A DNA stretch of 64,000 nt from Isochrysis galbana (GCA_018136815.1 CM030935.1:4042299-4106298); one strand, 5' to 3'. Shown: positions 20,331 through 30,239, counted from the stretch's first letter. A program made the numbers and translations. Notes: a model not told the origin generated them from the sequence alone.

Positions 20331-22388
20331 CATTGATTTGTTTGTGCGATGTTGCGTCAGTTTTCGGAGTTTTCTTGTTGGTGAGTGAGTGATGTGGGGT
20401 GGTGTCTTGTGGGTCCTCGTCGCGATGTAGCGCGCCCTTTCCCCCCTTCTCAAGACTTCTCTTCACTCCATGCCCTAGCCCCGCTGAGACTTGCCCCACG
20501 ATCAAGCATCGCGCTTGATTCCACAGTCCGATACGTCGATACGACAGGTGTCAGGCCGCAAGTGGTCCATGACAATCTCCAGCGCCATTCGGGTCATCGG
20601 CTCGTCTGGTAGGCGCGGTGTCTTGTCTGGTAGCATCATGGAGAGAGAGAGAGAGGATTGACGGAGGGGGGGGGGGGACGAAGCAGGAAGGATGTGTGGG
20701 GAGCTCGAGGAGGTGGCGAGGAGGCGATATGGGAGGCATTACCCGAAAGGAGGAAACCTCGAATCTAGACCTGACAAACAGGCTAGAAGCTAGAAGGAAC
20801 GAAACGAGAACCCAAATTCTAGGCCGCTGGGGACGAACCCTACCAACCTAGATGTGCCTGAGCTTCACCGTGTGGCCGCACGGCGAAGGACCTGGAGACA
20901 GGGGTTGTGCGAGAACGTTCAGGCACCCATTTGGTCCACTTACAGCTGCTGAGACTAGGTGTTCACATGATTTTCTGAGGAGGGGTGTTCACGAACTGTT
21001 CATATCCGGAAGTTGGTGTTCACATGTGTTCAAGTGTTCATATGGTGTGGTTTCCTACCGATATGCAAAAAAAAAGAAGTTGAGGCCCAGGACGCACACA
21101 AGGTGCGCCCCGGAGTTCGAACTCCTCAACTTGCAGCTTGCAGCGGCGTAAGACGAAGAGGGCAATTCTGAACGTGACTTGGACTCGGACTCGTACTCGG
21201 GAGACGTTTTGTGGCTCGGACATGCGAAATTTGATTTGAGAGATTGAAGGTTGGATTGGGCCTGCGGCGGCTGGATTTTCGCAGACCGTGAGGTCTTGGA
21301 CTGTTGATGCTTGGGGAGTGGCGTGGGGTAGCGGTTCAGCGGCTTGAGTTGATAGGGGGAATCCGAATCTGTGTGTCTTGTGCGTCAGTGGCAACACGGG
21401 GAACTGTTCAATTGTAATTGTGAGCGCGTACCTTACACGAATATTCGTGCCTACAGCCTTCAGATGGGCAGGAATACAACAGCATGTCGCATGTCTGCAT
21501 GCTGTGTGTATTTGTAGCCATTCTCTATCTAGCGCAAACGCATGCGTTCGCGGAGCAAGTCGCGACGGTATACCGTATTGTGAGTAAAATCAACTTTTTA
21601 TGAGGGTCCTTTCCCCTAGCCGCGGCCCCCCTCTCTCCGAAAAGCAGAAGGCGGGGGGCGGGGGGGGGGGGGGGGGGGGGCGAGGAACGTGGGTGGGGGA
21701 GCGGCGAGCGAGCGATGGACCCCTCCTCCGATGAGTACACCTGGGACTTTTGCGGAAGGGAGGACGGCAGCAGATTGGCCGCGCGCCGCGGCCCTCAGCG
21801 AGCCAGTGCCGGCGATGCCGTCGTGCACGAGATCATGGGCCGCCTCAGGACCCCTCATCTGCCTCCTCGCCCACTGCACTCGCCACCCCCTCCTCCTCCT
21901 CCTCGCTCGTCGAGTCGTCGTCGGCGGCGGAGTCGGCGAGGAGGCAGTCCGCCTCGTCTTCGGACGGGAGTTGCGTCCGCTCCTCGTCATCCAAGTCGTC
22001 AGCATCGTACTCGTACTCCTCTGTCCCCTCCACCCCCCGCGCCATCGCGCGAGCACCGAGGCTTGGACCGAAGGCAGAGGGAAGGGGGGGGGGGGGGGAC
22101 TTCGGCTGAAAATCACCTCGCTTTTTTCTCGTGTTTTGAGTCCAATAGTTCTCGTAAAAGCCTCCCCCCCGTGAGCCACCGTACAAAACAGCTGTCTGTA
22201 GTGAAGCACCTATTTCGCTGCTTCGGCCCGGCAGTAAGGAGTTAAGGGTGCAGCAAGGCATTTTTGGGGGGCTCGACCTGTCCTCACACAGCGCGGCGCT
22301 CGCTGGCGCTGCTGCGGCTCGTCGGACGGCTGGGGCATCCCGCTGGCCTCCTCTCTTTGTTTCCCTCACTTGCACCTCGACTTGACAT
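20331..22388. other. Intergenic region with repeats
   Basis: No convincing gene. A G-run lies at about 21659-21680 and another near 22087. At 22135-22240 there is a repeat (CTCGTAAAAGCCTCCCCCCC, GAGCCACCGTACAAAACAGC, GAAGCACCT) also present at 25460-25550. Minus-strand frames across 21616-22459 are Arg/Ser-rich and look like shadows. Short inverted repeats occur near 21079-21130. Confidence 0.5.
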
Positions 22389-23339
22389 ATGCGCAGGACG
22401 ACGGTGGGGCTGGTGGGCCGAGTGCGCCGGCTAACCGGCCTGCCCTCGCGCTGCCGCATCTACGAGCTCAGCCCACGCGATGGGCTACAGAACGAGACTA
22501 CACTCGTCGAGACGGCCACCAAGGTGGAGTTCATCAACAGGCTCTCACGCATCGGCGCCGCGGCGGTCGAGACGACCTCATTTGTGTCGGCCAAGGCAGT
22601 GCCCCAGATGGCAGATTGCACCGCCGTTATGGATCAGATCGAGAGGATCGACAGGATCGACTACCCAGTCCTAGTGCTCAACCTGAAGGGCTTCGAGCGC
22701 GCGCTCAACGCAGGCGCCAACTCCGTCGCGATCATGACGGTCCCCTCAGAGACGTTTGCGCGGCGAAACAACAACTGTAGTCCCTCAGAAACTGTCGATC
22801 GAGCCGAGAAAATCGCTCGTGCCGCGATCGAACGTGGCGTTCGCGTGCGTGGCTACGTCAGCTGCTCGCTCGGCTGCCCATTTGAGGGCCCAATCGCACC
22901 ACAAGCGGTGGCGGAAATGGCAGAACGCTTGCACTTGGCCGGATGCCAGGAGATTTGCCTGGCCGACACGATCGGCACCGGCACCGCAGGGAGCATGCGC
23001 CTTCTCCTCGAGAACGTCATCAACAAGATCCCTGCAGAGCGACTCGCTGTGCACTGCCATGACACCTACGGCCAAGCTCTTGCAAACATTTACGTCGCCC
23101 TGGAGCATGGTGTGGCCACAATCGATTCCTCGGTTGCAGGACTGGGCGGATGCCCATTCGCCGGGCCTGGTGCCTCCGGCAACGTGGCCACGGAAGACGT
23201 GGTCTACATGCTTGACGGGCTGGGCATCGATAGCGGGGTTTCCTTTGAGAAAGCGGTGGAAGCGGGCCAATTCATTGTTGACGTTTTGGGCCGGCCGAAT
23301 GCATCCCGTGCATCGGTAGCCTACCAACGAAGAAGATAG
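22389..23339 (+). CDS. HMGCL: Hydroxymethylglutaryl-CoA lyase
   Basis: Cleaves HMG-CoA to acetyl-CoA and acetoacetate in leucine breakdown and ketone-body formation, normally in mitochondria. The 316 residues carry the family marks in order: ELSPRDGLQNE (catalytic Arg-Asp), SFVSAKAVPQMAD, GYVSCSLGCPFEG, CLADTIGTGTAGS, AVHCHDTYGQALANI (metal-binding His pair) and SVAGLGGCPFAGPGASGN with the active-site Cys, then TEDVVYML. The N terminus (MRRTTVGLVGRVRRL) is basic and could be a short mitochondrial presequence. A GCAG just after the ATG leaves open an upstream exon joining at 22396. Length is close to mature human HMGCL. Single exon as modelled. All catalytic residues are kept. Confidence 0.95.
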   Translation: MRRTTVGLVGRVRRLTGLPSRCRIYELSPRDGLQNETTLVETATKVEFINRLSRIGAAAVETTSFVSAKAVPQMADCTAVMDQIERIDRIDYPVLVLNLKGFERALNAGANSVAIMTVPSETFARRNNNCSPSETVDRAEKIARAAIERGVRVRGYVSCSLGCPFEGPIAPQAVAEMAERLHLAGCQEICLADTIGTGTAGSMRLLLENVINKIPAERLAVHCHDTYGQALANIYVALEHGVATIDSSVAGLGGCPFAGPGASGNVATEDVVYMLDGLGIDSGVSFEKAVEAGQFIVDVLGRPNASRASVAYQRRR

Positions 23340-24575
23340 AATAGCTCTATATCATGCACGTTGTTTAGGTCAGCCTTGAGCGCCTGCATGGGGCTTTGAG
23401 GCCAAGCCTACGTGCCACGTCCAGCCAATGCCCCGAGGATTCCTAAGGAGTCCATGCTTGGTCCATTTCACTATTGACTATTGAAAGCATCAAGCCTTTG
23501 AGCCATGCTGCTTGTGAGAAGAGAAGTTGAGAGAAAGAGAATTTATACATGCGTCGCGCTCATTCGCTTCGACCCGATGATTCGATTCGGCCAAAGTGGC
23601 CAAAATCAAAACGACTGGGGTGTTAAAAAAAACATCTGAAGATTCCGGGCGTACACACCTACTACCTACTAGTTCTAGTTCAAGGTCCGAGGAGATTTCT
23701 GCCCGATTGGCGTGATTTCTGCCCGATTGACGTGACTGTCCGGGTGGCCCCTGTGTATTTGGTGTCTGGTGTCTGGCGGCCCCCCCCATCCCCCATTTGG
23801 ATGGGTCGTCGAAAATGGGCACGCAGCGCGCGCCCGGCCTCGATTTGAAGTTGAGTTTGTTAAGGCCTTTGCGACTTTATTTTTATTTAGCGTCTTTTGT
23901 CATTGTTTGGTTACGTTTTGCGTTTTGTTGTGGGGGCCCAAGGCCCAAGGGGGGGGGGGTTGGGACCCAATGGGCCCCGGATATGTGCTAGCTGGGTGTA
24001 TTGGGAACTTTCTACCGAAAAAATTCCTCAAATTTCCTCCACCGTGAGATGGTCATTTTCCCACCCCCAATAACTAATAAAAAACCGGTTTGAACGCCCT
24101 ATTTATTTCCTATTTCCTATTTGTCCGATGTCCGACAGACGCCGCGAAAGAAAGATCGGCGACAGATGAAAAGGACTCGAAGAGCGGGGGCCGAGACCCC
24201 CTGCGGGCATGGTAGGACATGTGCAACAGGCGTTTACGTTTGTCTGCCACAAGAACAACCAACAACGGGTCTGCCCCAGCCCACCCCTTGCTCCTTGCTT
24301 GCTTGCACTTGGCCCGATGTAATGCACGCGGTCTTCCCCCTGATACCGATACCAAAGTCCAAAGATAAGGGAATGAAGGGGATAGATAGTGTAAATAAAG
24401 GGTGTGAGTGTTCTTGGGTATAGGCGATGGCGTGAGTCAGTACCGTGAGTGCGTGGTCCTTTATCTCCTTACTGCCGGAGCAAAGGAACATGACGAATTG
24501 GGATGGCCCATAGGGCCTGAGGGCAATGAGGAAGGGGCAAAGCCGGCGGCAGGCGCGGCGAGGGAGGCCACTTCA
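23340..24575. other. Intergenic region downstream of HMGCL
   Basis: No gene. At 23625-23665 there is an A-run plus CATCTGAAGATTCC and CACACCTAC, matching the reversed tail of the group C elements at 28464 and 42935, so it is probably a short truncated group C copy. A G-run lies at about 23950. Confidence 0.5.
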
Positions 24576-24591
24576 TAGGTGCTGACGGGCT

Positions 24592-25350
24592 CAACTAAGT
24601 TTATACTTGGTTGACCCATGGGGGGGCACGAGCCCCCCCCTCTCTCCACTCCTCCCCTGCCATGGGGGAGGAACCACCCATCCTCCTGGCATGCCTGATG
24701 GCTTGCCAGGAGGCCACTGCCCTACTGACCCACTCCCTTCCCTACAGGCTCGCCCCATTCGCCCATCCTGGCCCCTCGTGACCAGCCCATTGCTCCAACC
24801 CCCCCTCCCCCCCTGGTCGACAGGCAGACAGGTGCAGACTGGGGGCCCCAGAGGCTCGGGAGCGCTAGCGAGGGAGAGGCAGGGGAGGCCAGGGCCCAAC
24901 CCCAGCCTCCTCTGCCCCCTGAGCTGGCCTCCAGGAGCCTCCAGGGGCCGCCAGAGGGCAGCTGGAGGCCTGCCGCAGGCGCGCCATCGCGCGTGCCGCA
25001 GGAGAGGGGAGAGAGAGCGCGGAAAAGGGGGTGGGCGCGAGCGAGAGCTCCGCCCACCGGAAAATCGGTAAGTCTCGCGCCTGTTTACAGGATAAGACGA
25101 GACAGAGGGTGCCGCCCACTCGGAGACACAGGAGGAAGGGGGGGAAAGATCACCGGGGGGTGGCGCGGGCCACCGGACCATATCTAAGCCCTCCACTCCA
25201 ATCCCCCTAGTAGTGTACGGGGGGAGCCGCCTGATGGCGGGGGGAGAAGGGCCGGGGAATGGGGGTGTAGAGAGTATGCTACGTGCTACTTGTAGTGGGT
25301 AGTGGTTCCATTCGCCGCGAGTGCGGTAAGAATATTAAAAGGTTTTTTTT
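24592..25350 (+). mobile_element. Group A non-autonomous retroelement, 759 bp, with 16-bp target-site duplication
   Basis: It starts with CAACTAAG, loop TTTATA, CTTGGTTG and then ATGGGGGGGCACGAG; it ends with GCGGTAAGAATATTAAAAGG and a T-run. TAGGTGCTGACGGGCT flanks it at 24576-24591 and 25351-25366, a perfect duplication. Both ends are those of the LINE at 5343-9127, but no RT or ORF1 is inside, so it probably depends on that LINE family. It contains a 23-nt intron-like segment at 25068-25090. Copies: 38062, 48432-47686 (-), 57020 and 62742-62014 (-). Confidence 0.9.
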
Positions 25351-25366
25351 TAGGTGCTGACGGGCT

Positions 25367-25600
25367 GAAGCCCGTCAGCAGAGGAAGGCGGGCAGGCGGG
25401 CTTGAGCGAGGGCGAGGACGGCGGCTTGGAGGCGAGAATTTAAAAGGTTTTTTTTTGAGTCCCAATATTTCTCGTAAAAGCCCTCCCCCCCCATGAGCCA
25501 CCGTACAAAACAGCTGCGGTGAAGCACCTGTTTCGGTGTTCCGGCCCGGCCGTAAAGACATAGCTAGCGGTAGTAGCCTGAATCTTCAGATTTTTTTTGA
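25367..25600 (+). repeat. Fragments of retroelement 3' ends
   Basis: A GAATTTAAAAGG plus T-run at about 25435-25455 is followed by the repeat shared with 22135-22240. Near 25578 the motif GAATCTTCAGATTTTTTTT, a group C type tail, meets the group B segment at 25602. These are nested or abutting fragments; no single element boundary is clear. Confidence 0.5.
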
Positions 25601-25601
25601 G

Positions 25602-25652
25602 GGCTTTGGTCCCTCAGCACTAGGGTTAAACAAGCACAGACAACAAAACTGT
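25602..25652 (-). repeat. Group B repeat fragment upstream of the STPG2-like gene
   Basis: Read on the minus strand it gives GACAGTTTTGTTGTC, then AACCCTAGTGCTGAGGGACC, matching the first 50 bp of the other group B copies. It points away from the gene that starts at 25739 (or 25658). Confidence 0.65.
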
Positions 25653-25738
25653 CAACGATGAATAGCTCTATGATTAGTGTTCGTTTCAGCGGCGAGGCGG
25701 GCGGGCGCTGGCGGGCGCGCGAGTGGCGGGGTGGGGGC

Positions 25739-26752
25739 ATGCTGCTCGCCGACCGGCCGCCCACCTCGCTCGAGCTCTCCACGGGGACGTCGAGCAAGGT
25801 GGGACCAGGATCTTACACGCCGCAGGACTTCAAACCTCGAGCGGTGTGCACAGCTCCCTTTCGATCGACGGCTCGTCGAGTGGAGCCCACCGCATGGCAG
25901 TCTGTGGGGCCGGCGGCCTACAACGTGCCAACCTTGCTTGGACAGAATATGCGTGGCGGCCAGTCGTCCTTCCGCGGGAGTGCTCGCATGTGCAATTCGA
26001 CCAGTAAGGATCAGCTTAGCACCCCAGGGCCAGGCAGCTATCACGTGCCTTCCTCATGGGACAGTTTCCAGACTGCAACACGATCAGCGAAGCAGCTTTC
26101 GTCGACGACGTTCGAGTGGTGCCGTCGATCTGCTGTGCTGGCGATTCGTGCGGATCGTCTCCAGATGAATGTTGTCGGCCCATGTTCCTACTCACCCCAG
26201 TACGGAACAACCTCGAAAGATAGGTGCGCAAGCCGTGTGAAGCTTCCGTGCTATCTTGTGAGGTACTCTGTGATGGGGCAAGTTGGGCGAGTTGCCCAAA
26301 ATGAGGGGGGGTCCCACAACATCTGCACGAATGGGGCGAGGGCCGGGTTCACCGTGGCTATTTACATACTTCCTCGTGGATTTTGCTGATGCGCGGCCAC
26401 TTCACATCACAGGAGATCAAGATGTGTTGACTTCAGTGCATACTCAGGCAGAGACACGGGCATCTGTGGTTTCCTTCCACCTGCACCTATGCTTGGCGTC
26501 GATGGTTCGGCATCGCAAGATGTGTCGCCCTGCGAATACTTCGTGCAGCCAGGTGACCTGGGTCATTACCAAAATTTAAGGCAGTACAGGCCTCTGCCTT
26601 CAGCTAATTTCAGCAGCAGCACTAGGGTACAACGTAGTGTACAGAATCCCACACCACGGCCGGGTCAATATGAGACGCCGAAAGGAGTTTTTGATACGAA
26701 GCCGATTCCAAATGGGCTCCCACTTCAAAGGAAGTTCATTGCTCGGAGGTGA
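25739..26752 (+). CDS. STPG2: STPG2-like sperm-tail PG-rich repeat protein
   Basis: Two exons, 25739-26223 and 26413-26752, join in frame over a 189-bp GT-AG intron, giving about 274 residues. The start MLLADRPPTSLELSTGTSS followed by KVGPGSYTP resembles the N terminus of STPG2. At least four PG-rich (SHIPPO) repeats are visible: KVGPGSYTP, SVGPAAYNVP, TPGPGSYHVP and TPRPGQYETP; VVGPCSYSP is a degenerate fifth. Proteins of this kind bind microtubules in cilia and sperm tails, often inside the doublet lumen. It is shorter than human STPG2. An upstream in-frame ATG at 25658 would add 27 residues, but they look like leader sequence. The paralogy (STPG2 rather than another PG-repeat protein) is an inference. 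Confidence 0.75.
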
Positions 26753-26848
26753 CCAGTCATGATCGCATCATCGCATCGCCCATCGATGCTGCATGATCTC
26801 AATCGCGTTCGAAATGGCACAGGCAGGTGGCCTTGGCCAACACCAAAG

Positions 26849-27005
26849 TCTGAGGTAGTACAAACCTTCATCTTCGGCTGCTTTTAGCAGTCCAAACCCA
26901 AACCACGGGCCGAGTGAATGTCAGACGCCGAAAGGAGGTTTTGGTACCAAGCCGATTCTTAACGGGCTCCCACTCCACAGCAAGTTGGTTTCTCGGAGGG
27001 TACCG
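26849..27005 (+). pseudogene. Degenerate duplicate of the last STPG2-like exon
   Basis: The segment repeats 26577-26750 with many changes: the two copies share CAGACGCCGAAAGGAG-type, ACCAAGCCGATTC-type and GGGCTCCCACT blocks in the same order. The duplicate has lost the reading frame at several points and has no start, so it is a tandem exon relic. Confidence 0.75.
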
Positions 27006-27640
27006 GTAATGGCGGCATCGCTCTATGAACCCAACCATGATATGATGTCGTCAAAAATGTATTGCATGGTGCTTCGTTCATATTGCGGGAGCAACAAGCC
27101 TTTATGGCAGAACGAAACTTTTTACTGTGCGTTGCGTCTAGGCTTTCAGCTTCTGAAAGATTCGCGACCCGCGCAGTAAGGGGAGGGGAATCCGAGCGAG
27201 TATTAGCGGAGGCATTATCTGTTCCACCTGCCTTATGCCGGATGAGGGCGCCAAGAATTGCATTGAAAAAAAATTCTTGAAACTGTCTACACTCGTTCTT
27301 CCGAGACCCCTCTGCCATCGCCCTTGCCTCCCCCCCGCCCTCCTTCCCGCTCCCCCCCCTCATTCCTTGTTCTTCGGTTTCGGGGGGTCGGCCCACGTGC
27401 ACTACCTTGGGCCTAGCGTTGGGAGGGGGGTGAGACGGGCCTGTCGAGGCTTCTTCTATTTGCGGCATGTTCATGGACGCCGCGTTGTGGGGGCCCGGCC
27501 TAACGGCTTCCCCCATGGTGAAATGTACTCCCGGACGCTTCGCCTTCCCCGCTCGGGAAGCTATCCTTGGTCATCCTCGCGCGTGTTGGCTTCTTGTCTG
27601 ACGGTGTGTTCTATGCCTAGTCTTTCTGCCAGTCTAGAAG
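27006..27640. other. Intergenic region with a group C related fragment
   Basis: The A-run plus TTCTTGAAACTG at about 27264 and the block GTTCTTCGGTTTCGG, GTGCACTACCTTGGGCCT at 27370-27420 look like a divergent reversed group C element (compare 28560-28650). No gene. Confidence 0.45.
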
Positions 27641-28213
27641 GTGCAACTCGAGGTTCCCTTTTTTTGTCACACCCATCCTGTCTATTTAGGTATACAATTT
27701 GTATTGCGCAAACGCCGCCGGCGCATCGTTCGCGCCGAGCCGCGCCACCTCGTCGGCGTCCGCAAGCTGCACAAACGGCTCGTCGTTCACGCCGAACCGC
27801 CGCACCGTCTCGCAGTACGCCACCGCCGGCGCATCGGCGCATCGGCCGCCAGCCGCCGCCGCAGCCGCATCCCGCGCCGGAACGCCGCCCGCAAACAGCG
27901 CAGCCACCGCATGCGCCGCCCGGCCGCGCGCCGCAAGAAGCGGCAGCGACACGTGATCGACTCGTCCGACGACGAGGAGGCTCCATTGCCACAGGACGGA
28001 CGGCAAGGCAAACGAGCACGCGCCACCGTCTCACGCTGGACCGCGTGGTGGAAGGCGCAAAACGCCAACTGGGACCCGCAAACGGCGGGCTTCCCGGTGG
28101 TGATCAACGACGCGAATTGCGTGGCGCACCTGTCGGGCGGCTCGCTCCACGGCGACCCGCACCTCACGCTGGCGCACGGCGGCGAGGCCGACTTCCGCGG
28201 CTGCGACGGCTAG
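27641..28213 (+). CDS. Unknown Arg-rich protein fragment with a vWD-like GDPH end
   Basis: The frame has an Arg/Ala/Pro-rich first half, then HVIDSSDDEEAPLPQDG, WTAWWKAQNANWDPQTAGFP and the end HGDPHLTLAHGGEADFRG. GDPH with a nearby aromatic/DF pattern is how von Willebrand type D-like domains begin, but here the frame stops a few residues later. At the stop there is GCCGAAAAAACAACC and GAGGTTGCACC, one of the retroelement tail motifs in reverse, so the gene may have been cut by an insertion. The start is not credible: the first codons come from the tail motif at 27637-27668. I cannot name the protein. Confidence 0.4.
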   Translation: MQLEVPFFCHTHPVYLGIQFVLRKRRRRIVRAEPRHLVGVRKLHKRLVVHAEPPHRLAVRHRRRIGASAASRRRSRIPRRNAARKQRSHRMRRPAARRKKRQRHVIDSSDDEEAPLPQDGRQGKRARATVSRWTAWWKAQNANWDPQTAGFPVVINDANCVAHLSGGSLHGDPHLTLAHGGEADFRGCDG

Positions 28214-28257
28214 TTGCCGAAAAAACAACCAAACTTGAGGTTGCACCCTCTCATAGG

Positions 28258-28446
28258 CAACTATCGTTATAAACGATAGGGTCATGGAGCGCGCCTCGTT
28301 CCCACCCCCTTTCGCCGCCCACCCCGCCGCGCCGACCGACCAAGACATGACAGAAGCTGCGCAGCCGCAGCGCCCTCCAGACAGGGCCACGCCAGCGGGG
28401 GGCACCTGCACCTATGTATGAGAGCTCGGCTTCGTACCACGTCCCC
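28258..28446 (+). mobile_element. Group A/C type element 5' end, interrupted by a second element
   Basis: Begins with CAA then CTATCGTT-ATA-AACGATAG, a perfect 8-bp stem, and GGGTCATGGAGCGCGCC. A short frame MERASFPPPFAAHPAAPTDQ follows, sharing MERA with other ORF1 starts. The element is broken at 28447 by the insertion 28464-29082 and may continue after 29099. Confidence 0.65.
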
Positions 28447-28463
28447 CGGCGCAATATGAAGTA

Positions 28464-29082
28464 AAAAAAAACAAAAAAACATCTGAAGATTCAGGGCTAC
28501 ACACCTACCGTCTACAGGACTCTCCCCCTCTATCCCCATCGCCCTTAACTTCCCTCTCTCCACCTCCTCCCCTGCCCCCCTTCGTTCCTTTTTCTTTGGT
28601 TTCCGGGGTCCGACCTCGGTGCACTACCTGAGGTCTGGTTTGGAGTGTGGTGTTTGGGCAGGCCTTTTGGTGTTTCTTCCACGCATGTCTTGTTCTCTCG
28701 GCCTTGCTTTGTCGGTTGGGTCTCGTCTAGGTCGCGTCGCTTCCAGCGCTGTCCTCCCTTGCCGGATGTGTTGGTGTTTTATTCGTCCTCTTCGCCCCGC
28801 TCTTCGGTTTCTTGGATGGCGTGCGCAATCCTCAGCTTGGTGGTGGTTTGTGTGTGCAGCATGTTGTCAATCAGCATGTGGGCCGTGTTCTCTCTGATCT
28901 CGGCGTTGTGCGGGCGGGGCCCGCTGGCTCTTGTGCCCACCTTGCTGGGGGGGTCGTCCTGGCGCGGTCGCTTCGGCGACAGCGGCGTGTCAGTGAAACC
29001 TTCGTCCATCTCGGCGAGGGCAGCGGCAGCGAGGGAGGGCGGCGGCGCGCGCTCCATGACCCTATCAGTTTACTGATAGTTG
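28464..29082 (-). mobile_element. Group C retroelement, 619 bp, with 17-bp target-site duplication
   Basis: On the minus strand it starts with CAACTATCAGT-AA-ACTGATAG and GGTCATGGAGCGCGCG, and ends with GAATCTTCAGATG plus T-runs. CGGCGCAATATGAAGTA flanks it at 28447-28463 and 29083-29099, identical on both sides. It is inserted in the element starting at 28258. A 5'-truncated copy is at 42935-43181. Confidence 0.88.
28779..29057 (-). CDS. Short ORF1-like reading frame of the group C element
   Basis: The ATG at 29057 lies directly after the 5' hairpin. The 92 residues start with MERAPPPSLAAAALAEMDEG and contain LSPKRPRQDDPPSKVG and an alpha-helical stretch. The position and the first four residues match ORF1 of the LINE at 5343-9127. 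Beyond that I see no family resemblance. It ends early and is probably a remnant. Confidence 0.45.
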   Translation of the reverse strand: MERAPPPSLAAAALAEMDEGFTDTPLSPKRPRQDDPPSKVGTRASGPRPHNAEIRENTAHMLIDNMLHTQTTTKLRIAHAIQETEERGEEDE

Positions 29083-29099
29083 CGGCGCAATATGAAGTA

Positions 29100-29770
29100 T
29101 TCGCCGTGTTTGTTTATGCGTGTACCTCCGTTTGGTGTGTGGTTGTTTCGTCATGACGGTTGCCGGTCGCCGGGGTGAGTGGTCCTTTGGTTGGAGGGTC
29201 GAACGTGGCTTTCCTCGCATTGTTAGCGTGGTTGACTATATTGTTTGCCACGTGTCCAGAAAGTCTGCTTTCTGCTTTGTGGATATATTCGCCCCTAAAC
29301 TTAGCGTAAGTATCATTATTAGGGGGGGGAAAACCTTTTATATTCTTATTACCGCAATCGCGGCGAATGGAACCACTACCTACTACACTTAGTACGTAGC
29401 ATACTTTCTACACTCTACACCCCCACTCCCCCGGCCCTTCTTCTCCCTGTACATACCCCCATAATGTCACTTGAAGTACATTGACCGTCCACCAACTTGA
29501 CGTCGCTACCCACACAGGTGCCCATATTTTGTAAAAGCAGATCCAACCCACTTGAATTACCATCACAAGCCTGTGTGCACTGCGCGATACACTTACCATT
29601 GATGATTTTCACATTGTTCATTGTTCCCCTTACTTACAGAGGGCAACGTCATCCACCGACGTCTGACCAATTGCCAGTGGACCTACAGCGAGCCACGAAA
29701 GCTTCTTATAATACGTCGGCTGGTAAGGGTGGGCGGCAGGGGGGGGGGGGGGCGGGGGGCGGGGCGGACT
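29100..29770. other. Intergenic region with a truncated group A tail
   Basis: No gene. At 29334-29450 the reversed 3' end of a group A element is present (AAAACCTTTTATATTCTTATT, GCGGCGAATGGAACCACTAC, CCCCCACTCCCCCGGCCC). A G-run lies at about 29735-29765. Confidence 0.55.
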
Positions 29771-29965
29771 TCAGGGAACTGCTCTAACTGCAGGGAACTG
29801 CTCAGCTGCAGGGAACTGCTCAGCTGCAGGGAACTGCTCAGCTGCAGGGAACTGCTCAGCTGCAGGGAACTGCTCAGCTGCAGGGAACTGCTCAGCTGCA
29901 GGGAACTGCTCAGCTGCAGGGAACTGCTCAGCTGCAGGGAACTGCTCAACTGCAGGGAACTGTTC
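29771..29965 (+). repeat. Tandem repeat, 18-bp unit, about 10 copies
   Basis: The unit CTGCAGGGAACTGCTCAG repeats almost perfectly; the first and last units carry A for G in CAACTG/TAACTG. Because 18 is a multiple of three, all frames stay open, which explains the repetitive frames on both strands. It follows directly after a G-run. Confidence 0.95.
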
Positions 29966-30239
29966 ACCCTTCCTCGTCTCCTCCCTATAGACGTGTGACG
30001 AAACTTGTTGTCTGCTTTTTACGCGGTCGGTGCTCTTTGGTATGGACATACACCCATCAGATTTGCAGAGTCTACTTGGTGCTGTGTGTGAAACATGGAT
30101 CGTGATTTCAACGATGTATCGACCCTGCCCCAAATCGAGTGAATGGAGTTAGACCACGTGTGGGTTTCAACATGTGAAGTGTCAAGTTGAGTCAAGGAAC
30201 CTCCAGGTGACAACGAAAGGTGTTAGCAGGGATGGGGAT
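29966..30239. other. Repeat shared in reverse with 19955-20085
   Basis: The minus strand of 30118-30255 (GTTCAATTATCCCCATCC, ACTTCACATGTTGAAAC, CATTCACTCGATTTGG) is about 90% the same as 19951-20085. No gene. Confidence 0.6.

Noticed and set aside
21079..21130. tRNA-like 52-nt segment with GTTGAGG/CCTCAAC and GGAGTTCGAACTCC
   Set aside because: The T-arm-like palindrome overlaps the acceptor-like arm, and there is no room for D and anticodon arms. It is an inverted repeat, not a tRNA.
24607..25196. Pro/Gly-rich proteins in the group A elements
   Set aside because: Frames are open because of GC-rich repeats, differ between copies and shift with small indels; the element is noncoding.
29771..29965. 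CRISPR-like array
   Set aside because: Repeats are directly adjacent with no spacers; it is a simple tandem repeat in nuclear DNA.
29683..29967. Repetitive protein of LQLSSS or AEQFPA units
   Set aside because: Produced by the 18-bp tandem repeat in any frame; no credible start or flanking coding sequence.
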